Of a DNA stretch of 64,000 nucleotides, positions 33,665-45,612 are shown one piece after another. Position 1 is the stretch's first letter; each line of letters starts with the position of its first letter. The position numbers and the translations under genes were made by a program. Origin of the DNA: Desmodus rotundus (Eukaryota > Chordata > Mammalia > Chiroptera > Phyllostomidae); contig NC_071393.1 of the NCBI RefSeq assembly GCF_022682495.2, positions 102,289,010 through 102,353,009 on the forward strand. Direction: 5' to 3'. A model generated the notes under the pieces. The model did no database searches, was not told where the DNA came from, and saw only the letters and a list, made by a program, of their open reading frames with translations.

Positions 33665-33814
33665 ATTTTAAGTTTATTGTTTTGAGAGACAGAGAAATCG
33701 ATTTGTTGTTCCATCTATTCCTGTATTCATTGGTTGCCCTGACTGGGGACCGAACCCTGAACTTTGGTGTATGGGGATGAAGCTTTAAACAACTGAGCCA
33801 CCTAGACAGGCCTT
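33665..33814 (-). mobile_element. Old Ves-type SINE with target-site duplication
   Basis: Shortened and diverged copy (GCCCTGACTGGGGACCGAACC; GAGCCACCTAGACAGGC). It is bounded by AGATGCTTCCTAACTTT at 33647-33663 and 33815-33831, a perfect 17-bp duplication. Confidence 0.82.
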
Positions 33815-33831
33815 AGATGCTTCCTAACTTT

Positions 33832-34805
33832 GCAGAGAAGAAGACAGGCCTTTGATGTCCTTGGGTGTTGCACTTGAGCTTCAGCACAGATTTCACTAGT
33901 GGCATTTATCTATGATATTTTAAATCACTATCGAACTCTGGGCGCCATCCTGGCTTGCAGCCAGCCCACTGGCATTCCCGTCTGGCACGCGTTGCGGGAC
34001 TGGTCATGTGAGGAAGACAGCTAACAGCAACGATTGCCGGGTGATGAATGGCTAGAAGTAGGGCAGCTCGAAGCATGACGGGGACAAGGAATGCAATCAG
34101 GAAATGCTGACCTGGGACTCGGAGTGGGCTAGGTTGGGCTGTGATGGATGGGAGGCAGCCGCTGCATGTACAGCATGCTGGCGCACAGCCTGAGAAAGCA
34201 CTGCTTAATTTGGATTGAAATGGGCAGCTTGAGAGGCAGAGAGGCTAGCAGTGAGTAACGCCACAAACCCAATACAAACCCTTCATTAATCTTTCCAACC
34301 ATATTCACACTTTTGGGTGGTGTCGTTGTTGTTCAGCATCATTCTTTACTATGATAAAGAACCATGATACAGGGTTGTGGGCCCAGAGCCATGCATTACG
34401 AGACTTCTGAGGAAGGAAAAGGCAGAAAAGGCTTCAAACCGAGATCTGATGGGCACTTCTGAGCCAATCTCCAAACAAAGGTTTCTGTTTAATGTTTGGA
34501 ATGGCAGTTCTGGAATGCACCGAGGTACTTGTGTGTGAGAGCAGGGTATTGTTGGTTTCCCATTTATTTCACTCCTCAAAGACAAGGGCTCCCTCTGTTT
34601 TTTTTTTCTTCTTTCCATTGTGCTTATATCTCTTGTATCTCAGTCCAGGTCTGAGCTCCAGGCCCCCTGGGTGCCAGGAGACTTGCCCCTGGCAGGAACA
34701 GGGTCCATGCTCTGTGAGCTCCATGCTGTCCTGCAGGCTCTCGCAGGACTTTCAAGGGGAAGCCGCTTCATGGATCTGTGACTTTGTGTGGCAGGCTTCC
34801 AATAA
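33832..34805. other. No recognised feature
   Basis: Unique-looking DNA of about 1 kb. The opposing frames at 34,349-34,618 and 34,492-34,812 lack family features. Confidence 0.4.
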
Positions 34806-35245
34806 GACTTAAAATGGATGTTTAAAGATTAACCCCTTATCAGATACATGGTTTGCAAATACTTTCTCCCATTCCCTAGGCTGCCTCTTCAGTCTGTCAA
34901 TTGTTCCTTTTGCTGTGCAGAAGGTTTTTAGTTTGATGTAATCCTGCTTGTCTATTTTTGCTCTTGTTGTCTGTGTTTTGGGTGTCATATTCAAGAAATC
35001 ATTGCCAAGCCCAGTGTCAAGAAGCTTTTCCTATGTTTTTTTTTCCTAGGAGTCTTACAGTTTCAGGTCTTACGTTTCAGTCTTTAATCCATTTGAGATG
35101 ATTTTTTCATGTAATGTAGGGGCCCAATTTCATTTTTTTGCATGTGGATATCAGTTTTTCTGGCATCATTTATGGAAGAGATTATCTTTTCCCCATTGTG
35201 TGTTCTTGGCACTCTTGTCAAAGATCAATTGACCATGCATGTTTT
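34806..35245 (-). mobile_element. Old L1 ORF2 fragment
   Basis: Antisense ORF2: CCCCTTATCAGATACATGGT, TGCAAATACTTTCTCCCATT, TTGTTCCTTTTGCTGTGCAG, TTGCCAAGCCCAGTGTCAAG, TCTTTAATCCATTTGAGATG. The minus frame reads [15 protein letters not shown]. Confidence 0.8.
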
Positions 35246-35460
35246 TTGGATAGAATGCATCAACATTGAAACCACGACACCACGTAGGGAAAGGAAGGTG
35301 GCGGTGTCCCAACCTGACAAAATGGAAGGCAGTGACACAGTAGTAATATATTTAGTAGTAGTAATATATTCCTAATATATTCAGGAATGAGTACATAGGA
35401 CTGTTTCAGGTGGATATCCGACTTTAACATTCATAAATATTACCTATTAAAAAATGGTGA

Positions 35461-35662
35461 GCCCTAGTTGGTGTAGCTCAAAGGATTGAGCACAGGCCTG
35501 TGAAGCAAAGGGTCGCAGGTTCGATTCCCAGTCAGGGCACATACCTGGGTTGTGGGCCAGGTCCCTAGTAGGGGACACATGAGAGGCAACCATACATTGA
35601 TATTACTCTCCCTCTCTTTCTCCCTCCCTTCCCTTCTCTGAAAATAAATAAAATCTTAAAAA
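35461..35662 (+). mobile_element. Ves-type SINE with target-site duplication
   Basis: Head GCCCTAGTTGGTGTAGCTC, B box GGTTCGATTCCC, CT-rich stretch, AATAAATAAAATC tail. Flanked by AAAAAATGGTGA before and AAAAAAGGTGA after. Confidence 0.9.
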
Positions 35663-35674
35663 AAAAGGTGATTC

Positions 35675-36350
35675 CTGGATATACCTCCTGCCTCCTCATC
35701 CCCCCAGCAAAAAATTCAGTCCAGGAGGTTTGATGCGGATCACAAATATCTGTGAACTATACTTTGAGAAATGCTGGCAAACCTGGCAGGTGCTGTATGT
35801 CTTTGTCTTTTTCAGATCATGCCAATATAATTACTTCAAAAACTTTGTGGACTTCCTGAGTACCAATTTCTAATTCATTCAATTGTATAAAAGCCAGGCC
35901 CCCAAATCTCTTTGAAATAAGCTATTACCTTGGAATTCCTATGGAGCTGCTGGGGGACAATGGCCTTAGATTTTTAGAAGTCTCACTTTTTAAATAGAGA
36001 AAGCCTGTGAGACAGACTCTTAAAATCCTTAGAAGGCCTTCTTTCTTTGAGGGTCTATGTGATACCATCTTAAATCTCCTTTACTTCTTAATAAAGGATC
36101 TTATATGGAGCTCTATCCTAGATCTTATTTCTGCTTCAAAGCCACTTGAGAATTGTTTGCCAATTCTCGTAGACTTCTATTCCTACTACTGATGGGACAA
36201 GATTAACCACAAGATTTATGAAAAGAAACTAAAGAAAAAAATTTAGGGATCATTCAAACCTGAAGCTTTGTGTAATATTTCAACTATTGATTTGAACTCC
36301 TTTTAATCAAAACATTTTTTCTCTTTCAGAGATATCTGTTATTTCTCTTT
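35675..36350. other. No recognised feature
   Basis: AT-rich, no supported exon or repeat. Confidence 0.35.
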
Positions 36351-36355
36351 TCTTT

Positions 36356-36548
36356 TTAATTTTTACGTATTTATTTTTAGAGAGAGGGGAAGGGAGGGAG
36401 AAAGAGAGGGAGAGAACCAGTTGCCTCTTTCATGCCCCTAGCTGAGGACCTGGCCTGCAACCCAGGCATGTGTCCAGACTGGGAATCGAACCAGTGACCT
36501 TTCAGTTGGCAGGCTGGTGCTCAGTCAACTGAGCCACACCAGCCAGGG
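36356..36548 (-). mobile_element. Ves-type SINE
   Basis: TATTTATTTTTAGAGAGAGG, GAGAACCAGTTGCC, antisense B box CTGGGAATCGAACC, ending CACACCAGCCAGGG. Flanked by CTCTTTTCTT on both sides. Confidence 0.9.
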
Positions 36549-36564
36549 CTCTTTTCTTAATATT

Positions 36565-37649
36565 AAATCACTTTTGACAAAAATATTTTAGAACTTCTTG
36601 GTGGAGCACAAATGCTTAGATTTGGGTTTTTTACTAATCTTGACATTATACCTCTATTGTCAGACTAGAAGCTAAAAGGAGTTTATTGCTGTTGATCTTT
36701 GTGTTCCTATAATTTTGGCTGGTTTTTAATCTTCTAAACCAATGGGAATTCAGACCTCCTGTAACAGTCCCAATGCACTCAGTAGAAGAAAATAAGATAT
36801 AAAAGGTAATTTTAAAGTCAAAGAGGGAAAAAAGTAGTAAAAACCCCCCACAAAATTTCTTCTTTGGCCTTTAGCGGATGATAGAAATCTCCTTTCTTTC
36901 CTGGCAATTTCATAGGAGACAGACTCTGACGAATCCGGGCATAAGCTTCTGAACATAGTGCATATTTCTCGGTTAGTATTTAAAACACAGTTCATTGCTT
37001 CTGCAAATTCTGCTCTTATTTATTGTCCCTGAGAAGTTAGAAGAATGGACTCATATGAACATAACTCAAGACTAGTGATCTTCTTACCCCTTATTTGGTT
37101 GAGAGTAGTACCAGTGAGGGATTGTGGGAGTGTATTGTTTCACCTCAGTTATTTCTGACCTGAAGTGTAATAAATCTTCATCTTGAACTCTACTCTGTGA
37201 TTGGTGCTGTAGACCAAGTCCATCTGCAAACAGATCTTCTCACAATCACTGACGTCATTTCCCAGACACAATAGAGAATGAGACTGGTGTTCAATACTTC
37301 GAAGACCAGTGTCCCCCATCAACAAGACCTCATTGAGTAGTGACTCCTGAGGAGATGCTCAAGAACACTGAGCTTTTTCTAGGTTTTGAAAGTCAGAGCT
37401 CACAATCATTATGCATGCAAAAAACAAGTTATTCACTGGATTAAATGTGCAAGTCTAATTTTGGGTCAGTAAAGGAGGTGAATGGTTGGTGAGCATGACA
37501 AATAATGAACTAAAACAAAAACAATGAGGTTTAAACAACAGAGCATTGCAATAAACATGAAATATTTGGATTTGGATTAGGTGATTTTTATGATCTCTTC
37601 CAGACCTAACATAAATTTCCATAGGGCTGGAAAAATTAGATTAATGAGA

Positions 37650-37685
<36 letters not shown>

Positions 37686-38195
37686 CATGTCCTGTAAAAA
37701 ATGGGAAAATCTAAGCAAAGAGTATAAGTGAGCTGAAGCATGTGATATCCAGGGTTTTACCTTCAACTTGCAAAGGAAGCATACTCTGTCCCCAAACGCA
37801 TATAAGCCACTAAAGATGATGTTTGTAAGAAGTGAATAAGTGAAGGGGCAAGCCAACGTCATTGTCAAACATTTCTCCCTGGGATGCAAAATAAGTTTGC
37901 ATGTCATCAAGGATATATTTTGGAGGGGGGATGGAGTTAGCCTGACATAAACAATATCCGGTCTTAAGGAAATTTACTGAATGCCTTCAGTGTCTCAGGG
38001 AATTTAGCTGGGTGACCAACTGTCCCAGTTTACCTGGAACTGAAGGGTGTCCTGGGATGTGAAACTGGAAAAATCTTAGGCCAGTTGCTACAAGTTGGTT
38101 ACCTGAGTTATAAGACAACTAAGCAGAGGTCAGATCGCCTTTGTAGTACAGGTCATCACCCCAATCAGTAGAGTGTGTCTCTCATTCAGTGCCTT
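36565..38195. other. No gene; possible LTR end and short DNA-transposon piece
   Basis: GAAGTGTAATAAATCTTCAT near 37,165 looks like an LTR polyadenylation signal. At 38,008-38,105 GGGTGACCAACTGTCCCAGT resembles the end of an old DNA transposon. Neither is firm. A perfect TGACGTCA lies at 37250-37257. Confidence 0.35.
37652..37683. repeat. (CA)n microsatellite
   Basis: About 15 CA units without interruption. Confidence 0.95.
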
Positions 38196-38204
38196 GAGAA
38201 AACA

Positions 38205-38965
38205 CCAGATGGCCAGATGGAAGCCTCACTTTTCAGGTCAAGCAGAACTATGTTGTGTCTCCTAGCAGGAGTTTTCTTCCCTTGGTAACGAAGACCTCTA
38301 AACATGCAGAGATCAGAAGCAAAATTTTTGTAAGCAAATGATTATGTATAATAATGAGAAGAGCCATCCTCACATTTTCCCTTTGATTTTTGCAAATATA
38401 TACTCTGGGGGGAGGGGTTGTGGAAAAGCTGTGCATATCGGTGGCGGATTCAGAGTATACATATATTGCATCTCATAGAAGAGCCCCCTAATGTTGCTAG
38501 GCGTTGCCTGTCTCTCATTTGTCACCCAAACTCGGTTTTTGATAGCCATTCCAATCATTCTACAATGTCAGCTACTTCTAGTGAATCATTTGGGCCTTAG
38601 CCCATTGCCTCACTCTTTTTGCTGTGAAATAAGTTCCTTTGTCAGGACAATGTTATCTGGAATTGTGTGACAGTGAATAGGCAAACATTCAGTAAGTTCA
38701 CAGATGGTGGTAATGGCAGAAGCTTTGGTGCAGGGAAGGCAAATCCGTATCTGGAATAAGTGTCTATTCCAATGAAGACAAATAATTGCTCGCTCCATAA
38801 CTGAAGGTATTTAACAAAATCAACCTGCCATCTGACGGCTGTTATTCCCCCTAGGGAGTGCTGTGTACCAGGGTTCAATGTGAGTGTCTCCTGTCTGCAG
38901 GCAGGGCAGTTAGCAGTGGCGGTAGCTAGATTAGTCTTGGTAAGAAGAGTCCATGCGTTTGAATT
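38205..38965 (-). pseudogene. Endogenous retrovirus pol remnant (integrase region)
   Basis: Degenerate copy of a retroviral integrase on the minus strand. A CPAC pair (38908-38897) fits the second half of the HHCC zinc finger. About 20 codons on, WQVDF (38,833-38,815) fits the start of the catalytic core with its first acidic residue, followed by the core strand GIDTYS near 38,770. A frameshift lies near 38,715 and several stops follow. Weaker similarity to the C-terminal part of pol continues to about 38,205. It is not functional. Reverse transcriptase, gag and env were not recognised nearby, and the ERV class was not determined. Confidence 0.7.
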
Positions 38966-40356
38966 CCTACCTAACCTCCATCTCTGCTACTGTGGCCACT
39001 TTGTTCATGAGCTCATTGTTCAGGAGCTTTAGTCTAGAGAGCAGGAGAAGACTAGAGAATGGGCGCCCTCTGGGTATGGTCACAGAAGTCAGGGAAAGAG
39101 CAGCATTTGAAGAATTAATTAGTGGTGTCACGTGACAGAGGTTCCACTAGGTAAATACCGAGCAGCTCCACTGCAGTTAGCAGCAGGGGGATCACTGGGA
39201 TTCCCTTGAGAAGTGTTTCAGAATGGAGTTGTGGGCGCAGAAGCAGGTTCCAGTGGTATGAGGAGTGAGTGAATGGGTGGGGTGAATAAGCAGTCAAGTG
39301 AGTGCCTCTTACCTACCCAGCCAACCAACCAACCAGCCAGCCAACAACCTGGCTTGGCAGGGGATTGGGTAGATGGGGTCATCTCGAGTTTGAAAGAGCT
39401 TCTTCCTCCTTTAGGTGGAGAGAGCCCAAATGCACTAATGGCTGATAGAGAAGAAAGGTTGAAGATGGAGACTGAGAGGGCATCGCCGATGGAGTGAGAC
39501 CCCCGGGGAGGCCGAGAGCACTGACATCCAGAGCTCTGCGTCCATCATGAGAGCCGGCATCCAGAGGTACTATTCTACAGCCTTCACAGAATAACGGTTT
39601 GTAATGGAGCTTGCAATCCGTTCACCTTTTCTCATAAACATTACATTTCCAGAACCATATATGGAAACACCAAGAGATGGCTTTTAAAAATTGTTGACCC
39701 GGATCCAATGAAATTGGTAAGTTGGAGACATGGTCAGAAATAAATGGAACAAAGCCAGGGAAAGGCTAATTACATGATTGCCATGTTACAGGGAGGAAAA
39801 GCGCTGGGTAAGGACTGCCTGGGATCTAAGAGCGATCGTTAGCTGCTGAACATGAGCCAACACAGAGAAGCATGTTTTAAAAAGTGTGCACCATTCTGGA
39901 GGACAAAACTTTTTAAATGCACGCTTTATGTTCAAACACCTAACATGATGCCGTGCATGTTGCTTGGTTTGACTCGTTGCTACTGATCTGCCCTCACCAG
40001 GTCATGCTCTCAAGAATCATTTGGGCAGCACTGCTAATGGTTCATGCCGAAACATCCATGTTCTCTTGGCTTATTCCTCAAGCCGTGGTTCATCCCCATA
40101 ACGTGGTGGTTAGAGTGGAGCTTGTGTGTGCAGTAGTGGTGAAAGAGGTGTTTTTTTCCTCCTATGCACCATTTAGGCAGCCTGCACGTTGACCACATTT
40201 TAAATTTAGGCCTCATTGAGTAGCTGATACTAATCAACTGATCAAACCTACTGTGCAAATAAAACTTGTCATGTGAAGACTAAAGAATGATGAAATAATC
40301 TTTTACCCTGGACATGATTTAAATCTCTTATTAGTAAAAATGTAGCATCAACTATT
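38966..40356. other. Unassigned; may hold more decayed ERV sequence
   Basis: The minus strand at 39,115-39,300 may be degenerate ERV internal sequence, but no motif supports it. 39,300-40,356 shows nothing recognisable. Confidence 0.3.
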
Positions 40357-40370
40357 AAAGAATGCCATGA

Positions 40371-40571
40371 GCCCTGGCTGGTGTGGCTCAGTGGATTGAG
40401 TGCCAGCCTGCAAACCAAAGGGTCGCTGGTTCTATTTCCAGTCAGGGCATGTGCCTGGGTTGTGGGCCAGGCCCCCAGGGCGGGGCGTGTGAGAGGCAAC
40501 CACATACTGATGTTTATCTTTCTCTCTCCTTTCCCCTCTCTCTAAAAATAAATAAATAAATTCTTAAAAAA
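40371..40571 (+). mobile_element. Ves-type SINE, well preserved
   Basis: Complete unit: head GCCCTGGCTGGTGTGGCTCA with A box, B box region CTGGTTCTATTTCC, CT-rich 3' half, AAATAAATAAATAAATTC tail. Perfect 14-bp duplication AAAGAATGCCATGA at 40357-40370 and 40572-40585. Confidence 0.95.
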
Positions 40572-40589
40572 AAAGAATGCCATGAAAAT

Positions 40590-41840
40590 GTTAAGTGAGG
40601 ACACCGAAGATGAGGAGAAAACTGGGAAATATGACCTGGGAGTAATTGAATTAAAGAATGGAAAAGACTGCAAGGTTGATTTTAACAAACTCTTCAAGTA
40701 CTTACCAAGAAATGGGAGCCCGACAAAGATATAAGAAAAGGTTTAAAACCACACTGATTTTTGTCTTAACATTTTTCTGTTTTCTGCAAATTTTCTACAA
40801 TAAACTAAGTTTCTTTTGGATTTCCTCAGCATTTTATTTGTGAAAAAATTTAAACATACAGAAAAGTTGAAAAAGAGTGCAATATACACCTTTACACCTA
40901 TCTCTTAGACTTAACAGTTTTTGGCATTTTCCTATATTACTTTTATCTATATATATTTTTGCTAAGTTATTTGAAAGTATGTTGTAGACATTATGATTTT
41001 TGCTCCTAAATACTTCAATGGTGTTTCTGAAAAATAAAGTTATTCTGTATATTGCAACCACATATTTTATTACACCTAAGAAAATTAATAATATCCAACA
41101 TGGAAAATTAACATTATTAACACCCAGTCCATATTAAAAATAAATCCCAATTTGTACCCCAAATGTTTCTCATGAATTTTTTTGCTTGAGGATCCAATCA
41201 AGGATACCTTATCACATTTTTTGTTCTGTCTCTTTAAATATGTAATATTACTGTCAACGCCATGAGTTAATCTTTTTTGTTGTTGTTTTTTCTTTTTGTT
41301 TTTATGAGTTAATCTTAAAGTCAGAAAGAAGAGAGGTTAATAAACAAGACATCATCTAAAATGTTCTGCATGCTACTTCATTTGGTATTTGTAATCGTAA
41401 CTACAAGAAAACTAAGCACAGATTTAAAAATGGAAGAAATTAAGTATCGCCTGCGCTTGTCTCTAAATGTGAGTCTGTAGGTGATTTTATATATATGTGT
41501 GTGTGTATATACATGTATATAACTTTCTCTTATTTATTTACTTTTATTTGCCAGGTGTTTTTTTTAACAGTGAGCATGAATTTAAAAATGTATCCAAGAC
41601 TGAGGTTGGAACAGAGAAGTTACCCACCAGTGCGGGGCGGTAAACATTTAAACACTGAAGTAGCTGTTTGAGGAAGGATGTTGAATGGATATGTAAGGCT
41701 TTTAGAGATAAGAACGCTTTCTACCTATCTGCTGGAGGGTAAAAGTGGTTTGGTCTGAGGCGAGCGGATGGATGTCAGCTCTCCATTTCTTTTTATGCTG
41801 CTTGAGCAGGTTATAAACTAGCCTGTAGGTATGCGAGGCA
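40590..41840. other. No recognised feature
   Basis: AT-rich. 40,800-41,250 is faintly like an old L1 tail, but I could not establish it. No gene seen. Confidence 0.35.
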
Positions 41841-41844
41841 GTGA

Positions 41845-42050
41845 TAGAGTGGAAGAATAATGGATCGTGGAGTTTGAGATTCAGCTCTGCCCCTTACTAA
41901 ACATTTGGCCTAGGCAAGTACTTGATTTTCTGACCCTGCCTTCTCCACTGCAGATGGGCATCATTATATCTCACTTGATTGTTGTCAGAATCAGCAATTA
42001 TATGAGAGTACAATATATGAGAGTAGCCAATATGGTAATTATTCAATATA
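41845..42050 (+). repeat. MIR SINE
   Basis: GTGATAGAGTGGAAGAATAA, GAGATTCAGCTCTGCCCCTT, CTAAACATTTGGCCTAGGCA are in MIR order, followed by the TTGATTGTTGTCAGAATCA segment. Confidence 0.6.
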
Positions 42051-42109
42051 ATGTAGGCTTAATAATGCCATATTTAATATTTATATTGAGTAAGAACTAG
42101 TAGTACCAT

Positions 42110-42310
42110 TTTAAAAATATTTAAAAATAGATGATCTCATTTAATTCTCACATTAACCCTTGGAGCTAAATGCTCCTATCCTCAGTTAATCAGCGAAGAA
42201 ACTAAAGCTCTGAGAAGTGAAGTGACTTTTCCAAAGTCGCAGAGTGAGAAAGGAGCAGAGCTGGGGTGCAAAACCAGATTCTGTGATTGCAAATTCAATA
42301 TTTAGCAAAA
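42110..42310 (-). repeat. MIR SINE
   Basis: CATTTAATTCTCACATTAAC, AAACTAAAGCTCTGAGAAGT, CAAAGTCGCAGAGTGAGAAA, GAGCTGGGGTGCAAAACCAG are antisense MIR landmarks. Confidence 0.65.
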
Positions 42311-42473
42311 TCCTTGTAAGAGGTATATTATACCCAATCACGGGATCGAGAATCAAAGAGGTGTTGAAGGTTGTTTCTTCCGACTGCTAGGTCTAGTAGG
42401 ACAAAATATACATATTTCAATCTAAATTCTTTCTGTTGGAAGAGTTTACACGACGCTGGCTGGCAGCCAATTT

Positions 42474-42674
42474 TTCTTTATTTTTTATTATTTATTTATG
42501 TTTTTAGAGAGAGGAGAAGGAGGGGGGAGAAAGAGGAGAGAAACATCCATCAGTTGCCTTTCATACGTGCCTCAAGCAGGGACCAAACCTGCAACCTAGG
42601 CATGTGCCCTGACTGGGAATCAATCTTTCTCTTTGCAGGACGATGCCTAACCAACTAAGCCACACCAGTCAGGA
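42474..42674 (-). mobile_element. Ves-type SINE
   Basis: TTTATTATTTATTTATG, GAGAGAAACATCCATCAGTT, GACTGGGAATCAATC (decayed B box), ending CACACCAGTCAGGA. Flanked by CCAATTTTT on both sides. Confidence 0.88.
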
Positions 42675-42834
42675 CCCAATTTTTAATATTATTGATTTAA
42701 TTTAGTGTTATATATCTACTCATTATTTATGCTAATGCCAGAAGAGATATCTTGCGTAAGTGAAACCTACATATGAATGAAAACTCACATTTTAATTGTC
42801 TGTGTATCTAAGATTTATACCTTAGCAGCAGTGG

Positions 42835-43015
42835 CACGTGCATGGGAATTGGAGTTAAACAGACCTGGGCCAGGTGCTGGTTTTTGAGCTCTGGGTCCTT
42901 GAGCTAGTTTTTCAGTGTGAGTCTGGTACCATACTATAGGGTTATTTTGACCATTGTGTGAGCTGATGTACATTAACCACCACACAGTGCAAAAGCGCGG
43001 TAAGTACTGGCTTCT
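42835..43015 (+). repeat. MIR SINE, diverged
   Basis: GGGAATTGGAGTTAAACAGA, CCTGGGC and later GGGTTATTTTGACCATTGTG follow the MIR order but with many substitutions. Confidence 0.5.
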
Positions 43016-43244
43016 CTTTCCTCATTAAATTCACCAGTTTCCAATCGCTGGACAGCCTTTGAAGATGGGAGGCATGAAGGTAGTCTCAATAATATTAAGT
43101 TATGCTACAAAGTAGCTTTATCCCTTTCCCCATTCCTGCCCAGATTTTCCCTTGACTGGCCCCAGTGATGTTTTGGGATTATATGGGCAAAGTGGAAACT
43201 CCCTGCCACTTAAATGACACCAATGTTTCTTGCTGCTATTTAGA

Positions 43245-43765
43245 AGTGGAGGAAAGATGTTCTGCTTAACTTTTACTGCTCAACAAATCATCCAAAAAAA
43301 TCCCCAAAATTATATGGGGTCAGGAATTCAAGCAGGTCTTTACTGTGTGATGTTTCTGCTCCATGTGGTACTGACTGGGGTCACTTGCGGGTATTTAGCT
43401 TGTGGTGTGGAGGGTCTGGGTACTAGAAGGCTTCATTCAGAGATCCGGCACCTTGGTGGGGGCTGTTACAAGGCGGGGCCCAACTGGGTCTCTCCTCCTC
43501 CCCTCCTGATCTCAGGGCCTCTCCACATGTTCTCTCCAGCAAGGCAGTTAGACTTCTTGCATGACAGCTCAGGGCTCTGAGATCAACGGTTCCAAGCCTG
43601 GGCCCAGAACTTGGCAGTGTTATTTGTGGCATATTCTATTGTTCACAGCAGTCACAGAGCCCTCCCAGATTCAAGAGCAGGGGACACAGCCGCCACCATT
43701 TCGTGCAGAGAGTGGCAAATAATCTGTGGTTGCCTTTAGTCTGTGATGAAAGCACTTGAATGCCA
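43245..43765 (-). mobile_element. Possible MaLR-type LTR
   Basis: ATATGGGGTCAGGAATTCAA, GGCCTCTCCACATGTTCTC, GGCATATTCTATTGTTCACA and CAGATTCAAGAGCAGGGGAC resemble an antisense MaLR-like LTR. The 116-codon plus frame across it is not a gene. Confidence 0.4.
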
Positions 43766-44250
43766 TGTACTTAAAGAGACTACATGTCAATGGGGGCACA
43801 ATGTAGACCTTGAATAAGCACAGTTATGTGCCAGGTACTTTATTAGAATCGCTAGTTATTTCTAGATCTGCAGCTGCAGATATTTCTATGATCTTTCCCA
43901 CTCCGTTATTTGGGTGGAGAAGGCGGACCTGGAATCTACCCTTTAAATTCAGTTCTGTGAATTGTTTCTAATATACTTTCATCTCTGCCATCCCTATAAA
44001 AGGTGTAATCTGTTATTCACTTATTATTCAAATCTCCGCATAACTCACCACTTCTGGGAAGTCTTTTCCAAACAAAACAGGAACAGCCAGCTTTCTATCT
44101 GCTAGAGAGATGTGTACTGTGTGTCTTTAAAACATTTCCAAAATTCAGAAAAAAGAGAGTTGTTGCACGCTAACGGTCAGAAGGCAGTCTCAAGTAAATT
44201 GCACCTTGTGGATTAAGAAGGAGAGAGAGGGATGGCAGTGGTGTAGGAGG
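43766..44250. other. No recognised feature
   Basis: Short non-coding interval. No supported feature. Confidence 0.35.
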
Positions 44251-44447
44251 GGTCATGGACATAATGGGAAAGACCCACAGTGATATAATAATAGTAGGGG
44301 ATTTTAATACCCCACTCACATCAATGGATAGATCATCTAGACAGAAAATTAATAAGGAAATCATGGCCTTAAATGTCACATTAGATCAGATCTACTCAAT
44401 TGACATTTATATAACATTTTATCCAAAAACTGCAGAATACATATTTT

Positions 44448-44514
44448 ATTTATTTATTTCCTAATTATTCAATATTATCTTGTATTAGTTTCAAGTGTAC
44501 AGCACAGTGGTTAG
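44448..44514 (-). mobile_element. 67-bp L1 3' tail insertion with 16-bp duplication
   Basis: Antisense L1 3' end (TATTAGTTTCAAGTGTACAG) flanked by perfect 16-bp repeats GCAGAATACATATTTT at 44432-44447 and 44515-44530. Removing the insert and one repeat restores the host L1. Confidence 0.85.
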
Positions 44515-44716
44515 GCAGAATACATATTTTTTTTTTCAAGTGTACATGGAACATTTTCCAGGATAGATTACATATTATGTTACAAAACAAGCCTCAATAA
44601 ATTCAAGAAGATTGAAATCATGCCAAGCATCTTTTCCGACCATGATGGCATGAAACTAGAAATCAGCCTCAGAAAGAAAACTGGAAAAAACCACAAATAC
44701 CTGAAATCAAAAACTG

Positions 44717-44839
44717 CCCTGGCTGGGGGGCTCGGTTGGTTGGAGCGTCATCTGTACACCAAAAGGTGTGTGGGTTTGGTCCCTGGTCAGGATGCATATG
44801 GGAAGCAACCAATGGACGTTTCTCTCTCACACTGATGTT

Positions 44840-44882
<43 letters not shown>

Positions 44883-44935
44883 CTGCTACCTCCCTCTCTC
44901 TCTACAATCAATAAAAAACAATATATCCCTTGGGT
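44717..44935 (+). mobile_element. Ves-type SINE with CT microsatellite
   Basis: GCCCTGGCTGGGGGGCTCGG head, GGTTTGGTCCCTGGTCAGG in the B-box region, then (CT)n at about 44,845-44,882 and CAATAAAAAACAAT tail. A variant of the family with a different central part from the copy at 40371. Confidence 0.82.
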
Positions 44936-45373
44936 GAGAATAAAAAAAAGTAAAGTATTATCTTGAAACAAATGAATATAAAAACACAACTTTTTAAAAT
45001 TTATGGGACTCAGAAAAAGCTGTTCTACAAGGCAAGTTTATAGCTACACAGGCCTACCTCAAGAAACTAGAAAAATTCTGAATAAATAATCTAATTCTAC
45101 ACTGAAAGGAACTAGGGAAAGAAGTATAAACAAAACCCAAAGTAATCAGAAGGAAGAAAATAGTTAAGGTCAGAGTGGAAACAAATGAAAAAGAAATTTT
45201 GAAAAACCGTAGAAAAGATCAATAAAACTAAGAACTAGTTCTTTGAAAGATAAATAAAATTGACAAAACTTTAGTCAAACTCATCAAGAAAAAAAAGAGT
45301 ACCTGAATAAATAAAATAAAAAATGAAAGAACTGTCACCCCAGAAATAAAGAATCATTAAAGAATACTACAAA

Positions 45374-45612
45374 AACAACAAAAACCTTCCCCCCCCCCCC
45401 CAAGTTACAAACAGCCCTGCCTGGTGTGGCTCAGTGGATTGAGCGCCGGCCTGCAAATCAAAGGGTCACCGGTTCAATTTCCAGTCAGGGCACATGCCTG
45501 GGTTGTGGGCCAGGTTCCCAATAGGGGGCATGTGAGGCAACCACACATTCATTTTTCTCTTCCTCTTTCTCCTTCCCTTCCCCTCTAAAAATAAATATAA
45601 AATCTTAAAAAG
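45374..45612 (+). mobile_element. Ves-type SINE with about 40 bp of extra 5' sequence
   Basis: The SINE head GCCCTGCCTGGTGTGGCTC starts at 45,414 and the B box is CCGGTTCAATTTCC. The flanking repeat AAGAATACTACAAA (45360-45373) / AAGAATACTATAAA (45613-45626), which restores the L1 frame, lies 40 bp upstream of the head. So the inserted unit seems to include a C-tract-containing leader. Confidence 0.82.

Noticed and set aside
34349..34812. Opposing 89- and 106-codon frames
   Set aside because: No family similarity, no splice or promoter context; each overlaps the other antisense.
44669..44989. 106-codon minus ORF rich in Arg-Glu repeats
   Set aside because: Product of the (CT)n microsatellite in the SINE at 44717-44935 read backwards.
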